From DATKPA01 sp051955985 (GTDB lineage: Bacteria; Planctomycetota; Phycisphaerae; WQYP01): a DNA stretch of 13,966 nucleotides. Below are positions 1-7,020 of the stretch, in pieces (the first letter of the stretch is position 1; every line of letters starts with the position of its first letter). The translations under genes and the position numbers were made by a program. The notes under the pieces are model-generated. The model did not search any database and had not been told where the DNA came from. It saw only the letters and a list, made by a program, of their open reading frames with translations. The DNA lies in assembly GCA_051955985.1 (NCBI GenBank), contig JBQCGD010000040.1, positions 1 to 13,966 on the forward strand, given 5' to 3'.

Positions 1-1
1 C

Positions 2-1645
2 CCCGGTCTCCTCATCCGCCTGCGCGGCTGGCGCGCGCGCCCCCCCGAAACCCTCCAACTCGCCCGCCATGTGACCGGCGATGCCGACACCCTCATCGCC
101 CCCCGCTACTGGTACGCCTCCGACCGCGCCGAACGCCCCTGGTTCATCCCCATCCAATCCGGAAACACCACCCCGCTCTACGTCAACGCCCTCCTCGGCC
201 TCGACCCCCACGAAAAAAGCTTCCAGCCCATCCCCATCGCCTCCGTCCTCCCCAACTTCGACCACCTCGCTGCAAACGAAAATCTCTGCTGGCTCCCCGC
301 CACCGCCCGCGACGCCCGCCCCGGCCTCGCCGTCGGCGACGCCATCGAAATCCTCGGCCATCCCCTCACCATCGCCGGCTTCTTCACCCCCGCCGACCTC
401 GGCCGACTCCGCGAACTCACCGCCGACCCCATCACCCCCATCGACCCCCGCCCCCTCCTCCCCGGCAGCAACCCCGCCACCGACGATGCCGCCGCACCCG
501 AAACCTCCTACCGCTTCCTCTCCCCCCAATCCGTCGCCATCATCCCCGCCCAACTCGCCCAACAACTCGGCGCCAACCTCACCTCCATCATGCTCAAGCC
601 CGCCATCACAAAGCCCGGCGTCTCCGACGCCGCGGGCCCATCGACGCTCCCAACCACCACAACCTCCCCACCCCACGAGGACCCCTCCCTCACAAACCTC
701 GCCACCCAACTCGCCAAACAATCCGCCTTTACCCTCTACGTCTCCGACGGCCAATCCGTCCACGCCCTCAACGCCTCCGCCTCCTTCTCCCCCAAAGACT
801 TCGGCGACGTCCTCATCCCCATGCTCATCGGCGCCATGATCGTCTTCAACACCATGCTCGGCGCTGTCTCCGAACGCGGCCGCGAAATCCACGTCTACAC
901 CTCCGTCGGCCTCGCCCCCTCCCACGTCGGCATGCTCTTCCTCGCTGAAGCCGCCGCCCTCGGCACCATCGGCGTCGTCGCCGGCTACATCTTCGGCCAG
1001 GGCTTCGCCACCCTCCTCGCCTGGACCCACATCCTCCCCGATGTCGCCCTCAACTACTCCTCCGTCTCCGCCATCGCCACCATGGGCCTCGTCCTCGGCA
1101 CAGTCATGCTCTCCGCACTCTGGCCCGCCCGCGCCGCCACCCGCGTCGCCGCTCCCTCCCTCCAGCGCGACTGGAAACTCCCCAAACCCGTCGGCGACCT
1201 CCTCGCCGTCGACCTCCCCTTCACCGTCAACGAAACCGCCGCCAGGGGCGTCATCGCCTTCGTCGCCGAATTCCTCACCTCCACCTCCCAGGCCGGCACC
1301 GGCCGCTTCACCGCCGACAACGTCCACGCCTCCTCCCGACAAACCACCCAGGGCCCAGTCCGCACCCTCTCCGCCAGAATCTGGCTGGCCCCCTACGACC
1401 TCGGCGTCATCCAGACCATCTCCCTCTCCATCCACCCCACCGACCAGCACAACGTCTTCGACGTCCACATCGAAATGACACGCGAAGCCGGCAACCCCAA
1501 CACCTGGCGCCGCCTCAACCGCCCCTTCCTCATCGACATCCGCAAACAATTCCTCCTCTGGCGAAACCTCCCCCAACCCCTCGTCGAATACTACACCGCC
1601 CGCTCCGAAAAACTCTTCACCGCCCACCACCCCAAACGGTCGTGA
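2..1645 (+). CDS. FtsX-type ABC transporter permease, 3' part
   Basis: The frame is already open at the left edge, so the start lies outside the window; 547 codons and a TGA stop are visible. The first ~265 residues look extracytoplasmic, with a segment (VGDAIEILGHPLTIAGFF) resembling the periplasmic domain of MacB-like permeases. A transmembrane block follows at about bases 808-1020 and contains the FtsX hallmark of a helix, then SERGREIHVYTSVGLAPSHV, then two hydrophobic stretches. A further helix at about 1063-1130 runs into WPARAATRVAAP. About 160 soluble residues then form a C-terminal extension of unknown role. FtsX permeases pair with an ATPase in lipoprotein or envelope transport; no ATPase is visible here. 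A palindromic repeat at 610-639 is translated within a Pro/Ser/Thr-rich linker. A GTG at 71 could serve as a start, but the reading continues convincingly upstream. Confidence 0.8.
   Translation, partial: PGLLIRLRGWRARPPETLQLARHVTGDADTLIAPRYWYASDRAERPWFIPIQSGNTTPLYVNALLGLDPHEKSFQPIPIASVLPNFDHLAANENLCWLPATARDARPGLAVGDAIEILGHPLTIAGFFTPADLGRLRELTADPITPIDPRPLLPGSNPATDDAAAPETSYRFLSPQSVAIIPAQLAQQLGANLTSIMLKPAITKPGVSDAAGPSTLPTTTTSPPHEDPSLTNLATQLAKQSAFTLYVSDGQSVHALNASASFSPKDFGDVLIPMLIGAMIVFNTMLGAVSERGREIHVYTSVGLAPSHVGMLFLAEAAALGTIGVVAGYIFGQGFATLLAWTHILPDVALNYSSVSAIATMGLVLGTVMLSALWPARAATRVAAPSLQRDWKLPKPVGDLLAVDLPFTVNETAARGVIAFVAEFLTSTSQAGTGRFTADNVHASSRQTTQGPVRTLSARIWLAPYDLGVIQTISLSIHPTDQHNVFDVHIEMTREAGNPNTWRRLNRPFLIDIRKQFLLWRNLPQPLVEYYTARSEKLFTAHHPKRS
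610..639. repeat. intragenic palindromic repeat, copy 1
   Basis: A structured palindrome inside the permease gene: GCCC at 613-616 pairs with GGGC at 634-637, and GGCGTC at 617-622 pairs with GACGCC at 626-631 around a TCC loop. The same element occurs at 5215-5243. The two differ at only two of about 29 positions, and those two positions pair with each other. It is translated as KPGVSDAAGP. Confidence 0.75.
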
Positions 1646-1651
1646 TCGGGC

Positions 1652-2173
1652 CTATTTGCCTGAGATGCTCCGCTTGACGTCTTTCAGCAAAACAAACAAA
1701 TGCAGCGGATCCGTCGGCGACGGGACGAAATCAAATTTCTCATAGAACTTTCGCGCCTCCTCATCCTTCGCATGCACCCCGATTGCGCGAATCCCCACGA
1801 TATCTGCCGCCTGCAGCGTCCGCAGCACTGCATCCTTCAGAAGCGCTTTTCCGATCCCCTGCCCCTGCCATTGCTGATCCACCGCGAGCCTCGCGAGCAG
1901 CATAATCGGCACGGGGTGCCGCGCCAGCCCCTTTGTAATGCGCTCAGGCGCCTGCTCCGGTAGAACGTGCCCCACTGCCAGGGTGTGGTATCCGACAACT
2001 ATCTCGCCGACCAACCCCACATAAGTCTGACCTGCCCCTGCCTGCTGATTGCCCCACGCGTAGCGCAACAAATATTTGTTCAATTCCTGTCGCCCGCAAT
2101 CGAAGGCGTCGATCTTGTGCAACGGGCTCAACTTCTCAATACGCCGCGATTCACCGCTTCCCGCCTCACTCAC
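1652..2173 (-). CDS. GNAT-family toxin (TacT/AtaT-like acetyltransferase)
   Basis: The 173-residue protein is the length of TacT/AtaT-type toxins, which acetylate the amino group of charged tRNAs and stop translation. Visible features are the N-terminal FDCGRQELNKYL region typical of this toxin branch, the acetyl-CoA pyrophosphate loop QGQGIG at residues 103-108, and KFYEKF with Tyr144, at the position of the usual catalytic tyrosine. The start is GTG at 2171-2173, overlapping the antitoxin stop so that the two frames share four bases, which implies translational coupling. The gene converges on the permease gene with six bases between their stops. Toxin activity is inferred from family and operon layout. 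A plain GNAT enzyme is the alternative, but the DUF1778 partner argues against it. Confidence 0.88.
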   Translation of the reverse strand: MSEAGSGESRRIEKLSPLHKIDAFDCGRQELNKYLLRYAWGNQQAGAGQTYVGLVGEIVVGYHTLAVGHVLPEQAPERITKGLARHPVPIMLLARLAVDQQWQGQGIGKALLKDAVLRTLQAADIVGIRAIGVHAKDEEARKFYEKFDFVPSPTDPLHLFVLLKDVKRSISGK

Positions 2174-2460
2174 CGCCGCGCCTCGCTGTCAAAGAAGCCC
2201 GGCTCATTTAACAGGCGAATCAGTCGAGGCAATGGACGAGGTGGCGCATCAAGCGCTTCAACAAATGCCTTCCACTGCGCTGGACTGAGTCGAAACTCCC
2301 GCCGATCCGCGAGAGTTTCGTCCGCGCGCTCCAATGCGGTCTCCAGCACGAATTCACTGACCGATCGGTTCGAAACCGCTGCCGCCGCCTGCAACGCCCG
2401 CTTCGCCGCCGGCGTCAACCGCAAATCCAACTTCGCGCTCCGAGTCGCACTGCTTGCCAT
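2170..2460 (-). CDS. DUF1778 ribbon-helix-helix antitoxin (TacA-like)
   Basis: The protein has 96 residues. Residues about 8-45 (KLDLRLTPAAKRAL...SVSEFVLETALERA) match the ribbon-helix-helix DNA-binding fold of DUF1778 antitoxins. The C-terminal part, from FRLSPAQWKAF to LNEPGFFD, corresponds to the segment that wraps and neutralises the GNAT toxin in this family. The ATG at 2458-2460 is preceded by AAGGAG at 2467-2472 with six bases between, which fixes the start; the frame remains open upstream but only as antisense of the neighbouring gene. It is the first gene of the operon and probably represses its own promoter through the repeated motif at 2471-2508. Its base usage is less skewed than that of the flanking genes. 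Confidence 0.9.
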   Translation of the reverse strand: MASSATRSAKLDLRLTPAAKRALQAAAAVSNRSVSEFVLETALERADETLADRREFRLSPAQWKAFVEALDAPPRPLPRLIRLLNEPGFFDSEARR

Positions 2461-2470
2461 GACACTCTCC

Positions 2471-2508
2471 TTCACCCCTGACAACGTACGATTCACGCCC
2501 GACAATGT
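2471..2508. promoter_or_regulatory. direct repeats over the promoter, likely antitoxin operator
   Basis: Two 17-bp copies of TTCACSCCYGACAAYGT lie at 2471-2487 and 2492-2508, differing at three positions and spaced by 21 bp, about two helical turns. A shorter third copy, CCCGACAAT, is at 2524-2532. The copies cover the spacer, the -10 box and the likely start site, which suits autorepression by a ribbon-helix-helix antitoxin. Binding is inferred. Confidence 0.5.
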
Positions 2509-2511
2509 CAA
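2483..2511 (-). promoter_or_regulatory. promoter of the toxin-antitoxin operon
   Basis: On the minus strand a perfect -35 box TTGACA (2506-2511) is followed after exactly 17 bases by TACGTT (2483-2488), a weak -10 matching TATAAT at three of six positions. Transcription would begin about 16 bases before the antitoxin ATG, just upstream of the ribosome-binding site at 2467-2472. Confidence 0.6.
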
Positions 2512-2640
2512 GACAAACGCTTGCCCGACAATCTTCCGATGCATCCCTCCAACGCCGCCCCTAACCCCTTTTCTCCCCTCCCCCCATTGCACGAATCCCC
2601 TCTCCCGATAAACATGGACCCATCCCAAAACGAGGCCCCC

Positions 2641-3960
2641 ATGCCCGCCACCATCCCCGCTGACCTCCTCGCCACCATCGAATCCTGCGGCATCGTCGGC
2701 GCCGGCGGCGCCGGCTTCCCCACCCACATCAAGCTCAAAGCCAAAGCCGACACCCTCCTCCTCAACGCCGCCGAATGCGAACCCCTCCTCCACAAGGACA
2801 AAGAACTCCTCCGCGCCTACCCGCAGGAAATCCTCGCCGGCCTCGAAGCCGCCCGCCACCTCGTCGGCGCCGACAAAGCCGTCATCGGCATCAAGTACAA
2901 ATACACCGACGTCATCGAAACGCTCCGCTCCCATCTCGCCCGCAACATGGAAATCGCCGAACTCTCCGACTCCTATCCCGCCGGCGACGAATTCATCCTC
3001 GTCTACGACACCACCGGCCGCATCATCCCGCCCGGCAAAATCCCCCTCGCCGTCGGCTGCGTCGTCATCAACGTCGAAACCGCCCTCAACATCGCCCGCG
3101 CGCGCCCCGTCACCACCAAGTTCCTCACCGTCGCCGGCGCTGTCCACGATCCCGTCACCATCGAAGTCCCCATCGGCGCCACCTTCGCCGACGCCATCGC
3201 ACTCGCCGGCGGCCCCACCGACCCCAGCCGCGTCCTCCTCGTCGGCGGCGCCATGATGGGCAAATTCGAGGAAGACCTCGCCAAGCCCATCACCAAAACC
3301 ACCGGCGGCCTCATCGTCCTCCCACGCGACCACCCCCTCGTCGCCCGCTACACCAACTCCTGGAAAGCCATCAAAATCATCGGCGCCTCCGCCTGCGACC
3401 AGTGCGGCTTCTGCACCTACTTCTGCCCGCGATATCTCCTCGGCCACCCCATCGAACCCCACAAGGCCATGCGCAGTCTCCAGTTCAACCTCGCCGGCCA
3501 ATCCAACACCATCGGCACCCTCTTCTGCTGCGAATGCAACCTCTGCACGATGATGGCCTGCCCCGAAGACCTCGACCCCAAAAACGTCTGCTCCACCAAC
3601 AAGCACCAACTCATGCAATCTGGCACCAAATGGGATGTCCCCGCCGTCGAAGACCGCGCCGAACTCAATCTCGACAACCGCCGCGTCCCCATCAGCCGCC
3701 TCATCACCAAGCTCGGCCTCTCCAAATTCCAAAACAAAGGCCCCCTCTCCGACAAAACCCTCCACCTCCAACAAGCCACCCTCCCCCTCAAACAACACGC
3801 CGGCCCGCCCGCCATCCCCACCGTCTCCCCCGGCGACCGCGTCAACATCGGCGACATCCTCGCCAAACCCGCCCCCGGCGCCCTCGGCGCATTCCTCCAC
3901 GCCAGCATCAACGGCCAAGTCGCCAGCATCGATCCCCACACCATCACCATAAAGGCTTAA
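2641..3960 (+). CDS. pduS: PduS-like flavin/iron-sulfur oxidoreductase (cobalamin reductase type)
   Basis: The 439-residue protein is close to the ~450 residues of PduS, the flavoprotein that passes electrons from NADH to cobalamin or other acceptors in propanediol-type microcompartments. An RnfC/Nqo1-like nucleotide-binding domain starts at VGAGGAGFP (19-27) and continues through NAAECEP (42-48). An SLBB-like segment lies near 160-195. Two [4Fe-4S] motifs follow: C252-x2-C255-x2-C258-x3-C262-P and C296-x2-C299-x2-C302-x4-C307-P. The C-terminal ~50 residues (VSPGDRVNIGDILAKP to the end) form a barrel-sandwich domain. The ATG at 2641 is chosen because GAGG sits at 2632-2635; ATG at 2614 is possible. 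RnfC is the main alternative, but the length and the PduT-like gene two bases downstream favour PduS. Confidence 0.87.
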   Translation: MPATIPADLLATIESCGIVGAGGAGFPTHIKLKAKADTLLLNAAECEPLLHKDKELLRAYPQEILAGLEAARHLVGADKAVIGIKYKYTDVIETLRSHLARNMEIAELSDSYPAGDEFILVYDTTGRIIPPGKIPLAVGCVVINVETALNIARARPVTTKFLTVAGAVHDPVTIEVPIGATFADAIALAGGPTDPSRVLLVGGAMMGKFEEDLAKPITKTTGGLIVLPRDHPLVARYTNSWKAIKIIGASACDQCGFCTYFCPRYLLGHPIEPHKAMRSLQFNLAGQSNTIGTLFCCECNLCTMMACPEDLDPKNVCSTNKHQLMQSGTKWDVPAVEDRAELNLDNRRVPISRLITKLGLSKFQNKGPLSDKTLHLQQATLPLKQHAGPPAIPTVSPGDRVNIGDILAKPAPGALGAFLHASINGQVASIDPHTITIKA

Positions 3961-3962
3961 CC

Positions 3963-4529
3963 ATGGCCCAAGACGCCCTCGGCATGATCGAACTCACCTC
4001 CGTCGCCATCGGACACCTCGTCCACGACGCCATGCTCAAAGCCGCCAACGTCCGCTCCTTCATGGCCCGCACCATCTGCTCCGGCAAATACATCGTCCTC
4101 GTCGGCGGAACCATCAGCGCCACCCGCGCCGCCGTCGATGCCGGCCTCGCCGCCGCCCCCGACGGCGTCATCGACCACCTCCTCATCGGCTCACTCCACC
4201 CCCAGGTCTTCCAGGCCCTCGGCGAAATGGTCCAACTCGGCGCCTCCTCCGAAAAAACCATCCCCTCCCTCGGCATCATCGAAACCTTCAGCGCCTCCTC
4301 CGCCCTCGAAGCCGCCGACGCCGCCGTCAAAGCCGCCAACGTCACCCTCTTCCGCATCCACCTCGCCATGGCCCTCGGCGGCAAAGGCTTCATCATGTTC
4401 GCCGGCACCGTCGCCGACTGCACCGCCGCCCTCGACGCCGGCGCCGCCGTCGTCAAACAAAAAGGCCTCCTCGTCGCCACCGCCCTCATCCCCCGCCCCT
4501 CCCCCGAACTCTTCGCCGACCGCCTCTGA
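3963..4529 (+). CDS. pduT: PduT-like trimeric microcompartment shell protein with Fe-S cysteine
   Basis: The 188-residue protein contains two BMC domains in tandem (about 4-90 and 102-180), the layout of BMC-T shell trimers. The segment ANVRSFMARTIC39SGKY matches the region of PduT that carries the cysteine holding the central [4Fe-4S] cluster, and the tail QKGLLVATALIPRP also resembles PduT. Three copies of Cys39 would meet at the threefold axis of the trimer. The ATG follows the pduS stop after two bases, with AAAGG just upstream, so the two are co-translated. PduT is known to bind PduS and is proposed to carry electrons across the shell. No other shell gene is seen in the window. The second domain lacks the cysteine, as in known PduT. 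Confidence 0.9.
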   Translation: MAQDALGMIELTSVAIGHLVHDAMLKAANVRSFMARTICSGKYIVLVGGTISATRAAVDAGLAAAPDGVIDHLLIGSLHPQVFQALGEMVQLGASSEKTIPSLGIIETFSASSALEAADAAVKAANVTLFRIHLAMALGGKGFIMFAGTVADCTAALDAGAAVVKQKGLLVATALIPRPSPELFADRL

Positions 4530-4574
4530 CACTTGCTCTTCGCTCATCCCAACCACAAACCCAAATCCGCTCCC

Positions 4575-4606
4575 CCTCCGTGTCCTCCCTGCCCTCCGTG
4601 GTTAAT
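4575..4606 (+). repeat. CTCCGTG-type low-complexity repeat before the transporter gene
   Basis: The stretch contains CTCCGTGTCCTCC, then CCTGCCCTCCGTGG, then TTAAT: degenerate copies of a (T)CCTCCGTG unit. It ends about 11 bases before the transporter start. A related block with TTCGTG units is at 7021-7057, also upstream of a gene. No ribosome-binding site is evident between it and the start codon. Confidence 0.5.
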
Positions 4607-4616
4607 ATGACGCCGC

Positions 4617-6779
4617 ATGAAAGAGGACAAAGAACTCCAACAATACCGCCTCCTCCTCCAGGCCCCGCGCGAATTCGCCGACGGCTTCTCCATCCGCTCC
4701 GTCCTCGGCTGCATCTTCATCGGCCTCGTGATGATGCCCGCCTCCATGTACCTCTCCCTCCTCGCCGGCGCCGACCTCACCGGCGCCGCCCGCTGGGTCA
4801 CCGTCATCCTCTTCGTCGAACTCGCACGCCGCTCCTTCACCACCCTCAAACGCCCCGAAATCTTCATCCTCTTCTACATGGCCGGCGCCGCCGTCACCCC
4901 CGCCTTCTCCGGCCTCCTCTGGAACCAGTACTACGCCACCTCCCCCCCCGCCTATTCCCTCGGCATCGCACAGCACATCCCCAAATGGATCGCCCCCTCC
5001 GCCGACGTCATCGCCTCCCGCTCCTTCTTCCGCAAGGAATGGCTCGGCCCCATCGCCATGATCGCCCTCGGACAGCTCCTCGGCCGCCTCGACAACTTCG
5101 GCCTGGGCTACCTCCTCTTCCGCATCACCTCCGACGTCGAAAAACTCCCCTTCCCCATGGCCCCCGTCGGCGCCCTCGGCATCACCGCCCTCGCCGAATC
5201 CCAAACCCCCCCCCAAAGCCCGCCGTCTCCGACGGCGCGGGCCAATGGACTCTCGCAATCACCCGGAACCCCCGACCCCACCCCCCAAATCGAAAACCGA
5301 AAATCAAAAATCGAAAATCCCGAGGACTCCTCCTGGCGCTGGCGCGTCTTCTCCATCGGTGGCATGATCGGACTCGCCTTCGGCACCCTCTACCTCGGCA
5401 TCCCCGCACTCTCTGCCACCTTCCTCAAAACCCCCATCCAGATCCTCCCCATCACCTTCACCGACCTCACCACCTCCACCCAGAACATCCTCCCCGCCAC
5501 CCCCGTCACCCTCTCCTTCGACATCGGTAACCTCCTCCTCGGAATGGTCCTCCCCTTCTACGCCGTCGTCGGCACCTTCCTCGGCATGATCCTCACCTGG
5601 ATCGCCAACCCCATCCTCCACCACTACGGCCAACTCCCCTCCTGGCAGCCCGGCATGAACGCCGTCGACACCGCCTTCGCCAACCACGTCGACGTCTACC
5701 TCTCCGTCGGCATCGGCCTCGCCCTCGCCATCGCCGCCATCGGCTTCTACCACGTCTTCAGCGGACTGCGGCAAAGCCGCAAACAGGGAAGCTCGGGTGC
5801 CGGGTCTCGGGTATCGGGTAGCGGGAAAGACGTTCCGAGAGAACCCGAAACCCGAAACCCGAACCCCGAACCCCGAGCAAATTGGCACGCCCTCCTCAAT
5901 CCCCCCCCCGGCCGCGGCGACCTCCCCCTCTTCGCCCCCATCGCCATCTATCTCACCTCCACCACCACCTACATCGCCCTCTCCCACTGGCTCGTCCCCT
6001 CCTTCCCCCTCTGGATCCTCCTCGGCTACGGCTTCCTCTACACCCCCGTCATCTCCTACGTCGCCGCCCGCATGGAAGGCGTCGCCGGCCAGTGGGTCGA
6101 AATCCCCATGGTCCGCGAAGCCTCCTTCATCGCCGCCCAGTCCCTCGGCTACAAAGGCATCGACATCTGGTTCGCCCCCATCCCCCTCAACAACTACGCC
6201 GGCAACGTCGTCAACTTCCGCACCCAGGAACTCACCGGCACCAAGTTCACCTCCATCATCAAGGCCGAACTCGTCATCTTCCCCGTCGTCCTCATCTCCT
6301 CCATCCTCTTCTCCCAGTACCTCTGGCGAATCGCCCCCATCCCCTCCGCCATCTACCCCTATGCCAACCAGCTCTGGGAACTCCAGGCCCGCCAGCAAGC
6401 CCTCCTCCAATCCTCCACCCTGGGCAACGGCGGGGGGGGCCTCGGCATCTCCTTCTACCAGGCCATCAAATGGAAATACATCGCCGGCTCCGCCCTCACC
6501 GGCATCTCCCTCTACTCAATCCTCTCCTTCGCCGGCGCCCCCGTCATGCTCTGCTACGGCTTAGTCCGCGGCTTAGGCACCGGCCTCGCCGCCGGCGTCA
6601 TCCCCCAACTCCTCGGCGCCCTCATCGGCCGCTACTACTTCGAAAAACGCCTCGGCCTCCGCTGGCGCCAGTACGCCCCCGTCCTCCTCGCCGGCTTCTC
6701 CTGCGGCGTCGGCCTCATCTCCATGTTCTCCCTCGGCTGCCTCCTCATCTCCAAAGCCGTCTTCCAACTCCCTTACTAA
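4617..6779 (+). CDS. OPT-like polytopic transporter with two repeat-derived loop insertions
   Basis: The 720-residue protein is mostly membrane helices; I count roughly 12-16 hydrophobic segments. The first helix, near residue 25, ends in MYLSLLAG, reminiscent of the NLYLGLKTG region of oligopeptide transporter (OPT) proteins. A conserved-looking re-entrant region lies near 505-545 (GYKGIDIWFAPIPLNNYAGN, then QELTGTKFTSII). Assignment to the OPT superfamily is from these resemblances only; the substrate cannot be read. Two hydrophilic, low-complexity stretches at residues about 197-240 and 383-422 are translated repeat DNA (bases 5205-5335 and 5763-5880). Both fall between helices and keep the frame. 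The start is ATG at 4617, without a clear Shine-Dalgarno. The gene lies 87 bases after pduT; a functional link is possible but not shown. Confidence 0.6.
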   Translation: MKEDKELQQYRLLLQAPREFADGFSIRSVLGCIFIGLVMMPASMYLSLLAGADLTGAARWVTVILFVELARRSFTTLKRPEIFILFYMAGAAVTPAFSGLLWNQYYATSPPAYSLGIAQHIPKWIAPSADVIASRSFFRKEWLGPIAMIALGQLLGRLDNFGLGYLLFRITSDVEKLPFPMAPVGALGITALAESQTPPQSPPSPTARANGLSQSPGTPDPTPQIENRKSKIENPEDSSWRWRVFSIGGMIGLAFGTLYLGIPALSATFLKTPIQILPITFTDLTTSTQNILPATPVTLSFDIGNLLLGMVLPFYAVVGTFLGMILTWIANPILHHYGQLPSWQPGMNAVDTAFANHVDVYLSVGIGLALAIAAIGFYHVFSGLRQSRKQGSSGAGSRVSGSGKDVPREPETRNPNPEPRANWHALLNPPPGRGDLPLFAPIAIYLTSTTTYIALSHWLVPSFPLWILLGYGFLYTPVISYVAARMEGVAGQWVEIPMVREASFIAAQSLGYKGIDIWFAPIPLNNYAGNVVNFRTQELTGTKFTSIIKAELVIFPVVLISSILFSQYLWRIAPIPSAIYPYANQLWELQARQQALLQSSTLGNGGGGLGISFYQAIKWKYIAGSALTGISLYSILSFAGAPVMLCYGLVRGLGTGLAAGVIPQLLGALIGRYYFEKRLGLRWRQYAPVLLAGFSCGVGLISMFSLGCLLISKAVFQLPY
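5215..5246. repeat. intragenic palindromic repeat, copy 2
   Basis: GCCC (5218-5221) and GCCGTC (5222-5227) pair with GACGGC (5231-5236) and GGGC (5239-5242) around a TCC loop. Compared with the copy at 610-639, the pair 618/630 (G-C) has become 5223/5235 (C-G), a compensated swap. It is read here in a different frame, giving SPPSPTARA. Confidence 0.75.
5287..5320. repeat. AT-rich AATCGAAAA tandem repeat inside the transporter gene
   Basis: Degenerate copies of (A)AATCGAAAA (AAATCGAAAACC, GAAAATC, AAAAATCGAAAATCC) are translated as QIENRKSKIENP. The AT-rich composition stands out sharply against the surrounding gene. Together with the palindrome at 5215-5246 it makes up the first loop insertion. 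Confidence 0.65.
5763..5880. repeat. inverted block of tandem CGGGT units inside the transporter gene
   Basis: A perfect hairpin TGCGGC-AAA-GCCGCA (5767-5781) is followed by an arm of CGGGT units (5791-5825) and, after about 17 bases, by the complementary arm of ACCCGAA and CCCCGAA units (5842-5878). The arms can fold into one long imperfect hairpin. The block is read in frame and yields a Ser/Gly/Pro/Arg-rich loop (residues about 383-422). Confidence 0.75.
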
Positions 6780-6780
6780 G

Positions 6781-6807
6781 GTGGGACCGACGCCCCCGTC
6801 GGCCAAT
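6781..6807. repeat. palindromic mini-element GCCGACG/CGTCGGC, copy 1
   Basis: CCGACG (6787-6792) and CGTCGG (6797-6802) pair around CCCC. The surrounding GTGGGRCCGACGCC and GTCGGCCAAT match copies at 11442-11470 and 13235-13260. It begins directly after the transporter stop codon. It may act as a weak terminator or mRNA end, but has no T-tract. Confidence 0.7.
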
Positions 6808-7020
6808 CCGAACCTGTGTGATTGTGGAAAACCCAAGACCTCTTCGAACCTCAGCCCATCCACGCTACAATCCCCACCACCATTGCAAACCCCCCCTGAA
6901 TTCCCCCGTGCATAACCCGTGGAAAACCCCACCTTTCCGCTGTGGAAATCCTGTTCAGAGAAGTTTCACATGCAACCCAGCGACAGACCGACTATCTAAC
7001 TGTTAATCTCTCGTAAAGAC

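Noticed and set aside
81..839. A long Pro/Ser/Thr-rich frame overlapping the permease gene, and similar frames at 4138, 5797 and 12434.
   Set aside because: Out-of-frame readings of C-rich genes give Pro/Ser/Thr-rich strings with no domains. The overlapping frames have recognisable families or membrane helices.
2461..3939. A minus-strand open frame running from the antitoxin gene back across pduS, which would make a ~590-residue protein.
   Set aside because: It is antisense to pduS and translates to monotonous Gly/Val/Asp/Glu-rich sequence, the mirror of C-ending codons. The antitoxin has its own promoter and ribosome-binding site at 2460-2511.
2641..3960. RnfC or NADH dehydrogenase subunit as the identity of the oxidoreductase.
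   Set aside because: The domain order is shared, but the ~440-residue length and the adjacent PduT-like gene fit PduS better, and no other rnf or nuo genes are present.
5763..5880. A CRISPR array in the repeated CGGGT region.
   Set aside because: Units are 7-8 bases, degenerate and inverted about a centre. There are no uniform ~30-base repeats or spacers, and the block is translated in frame.
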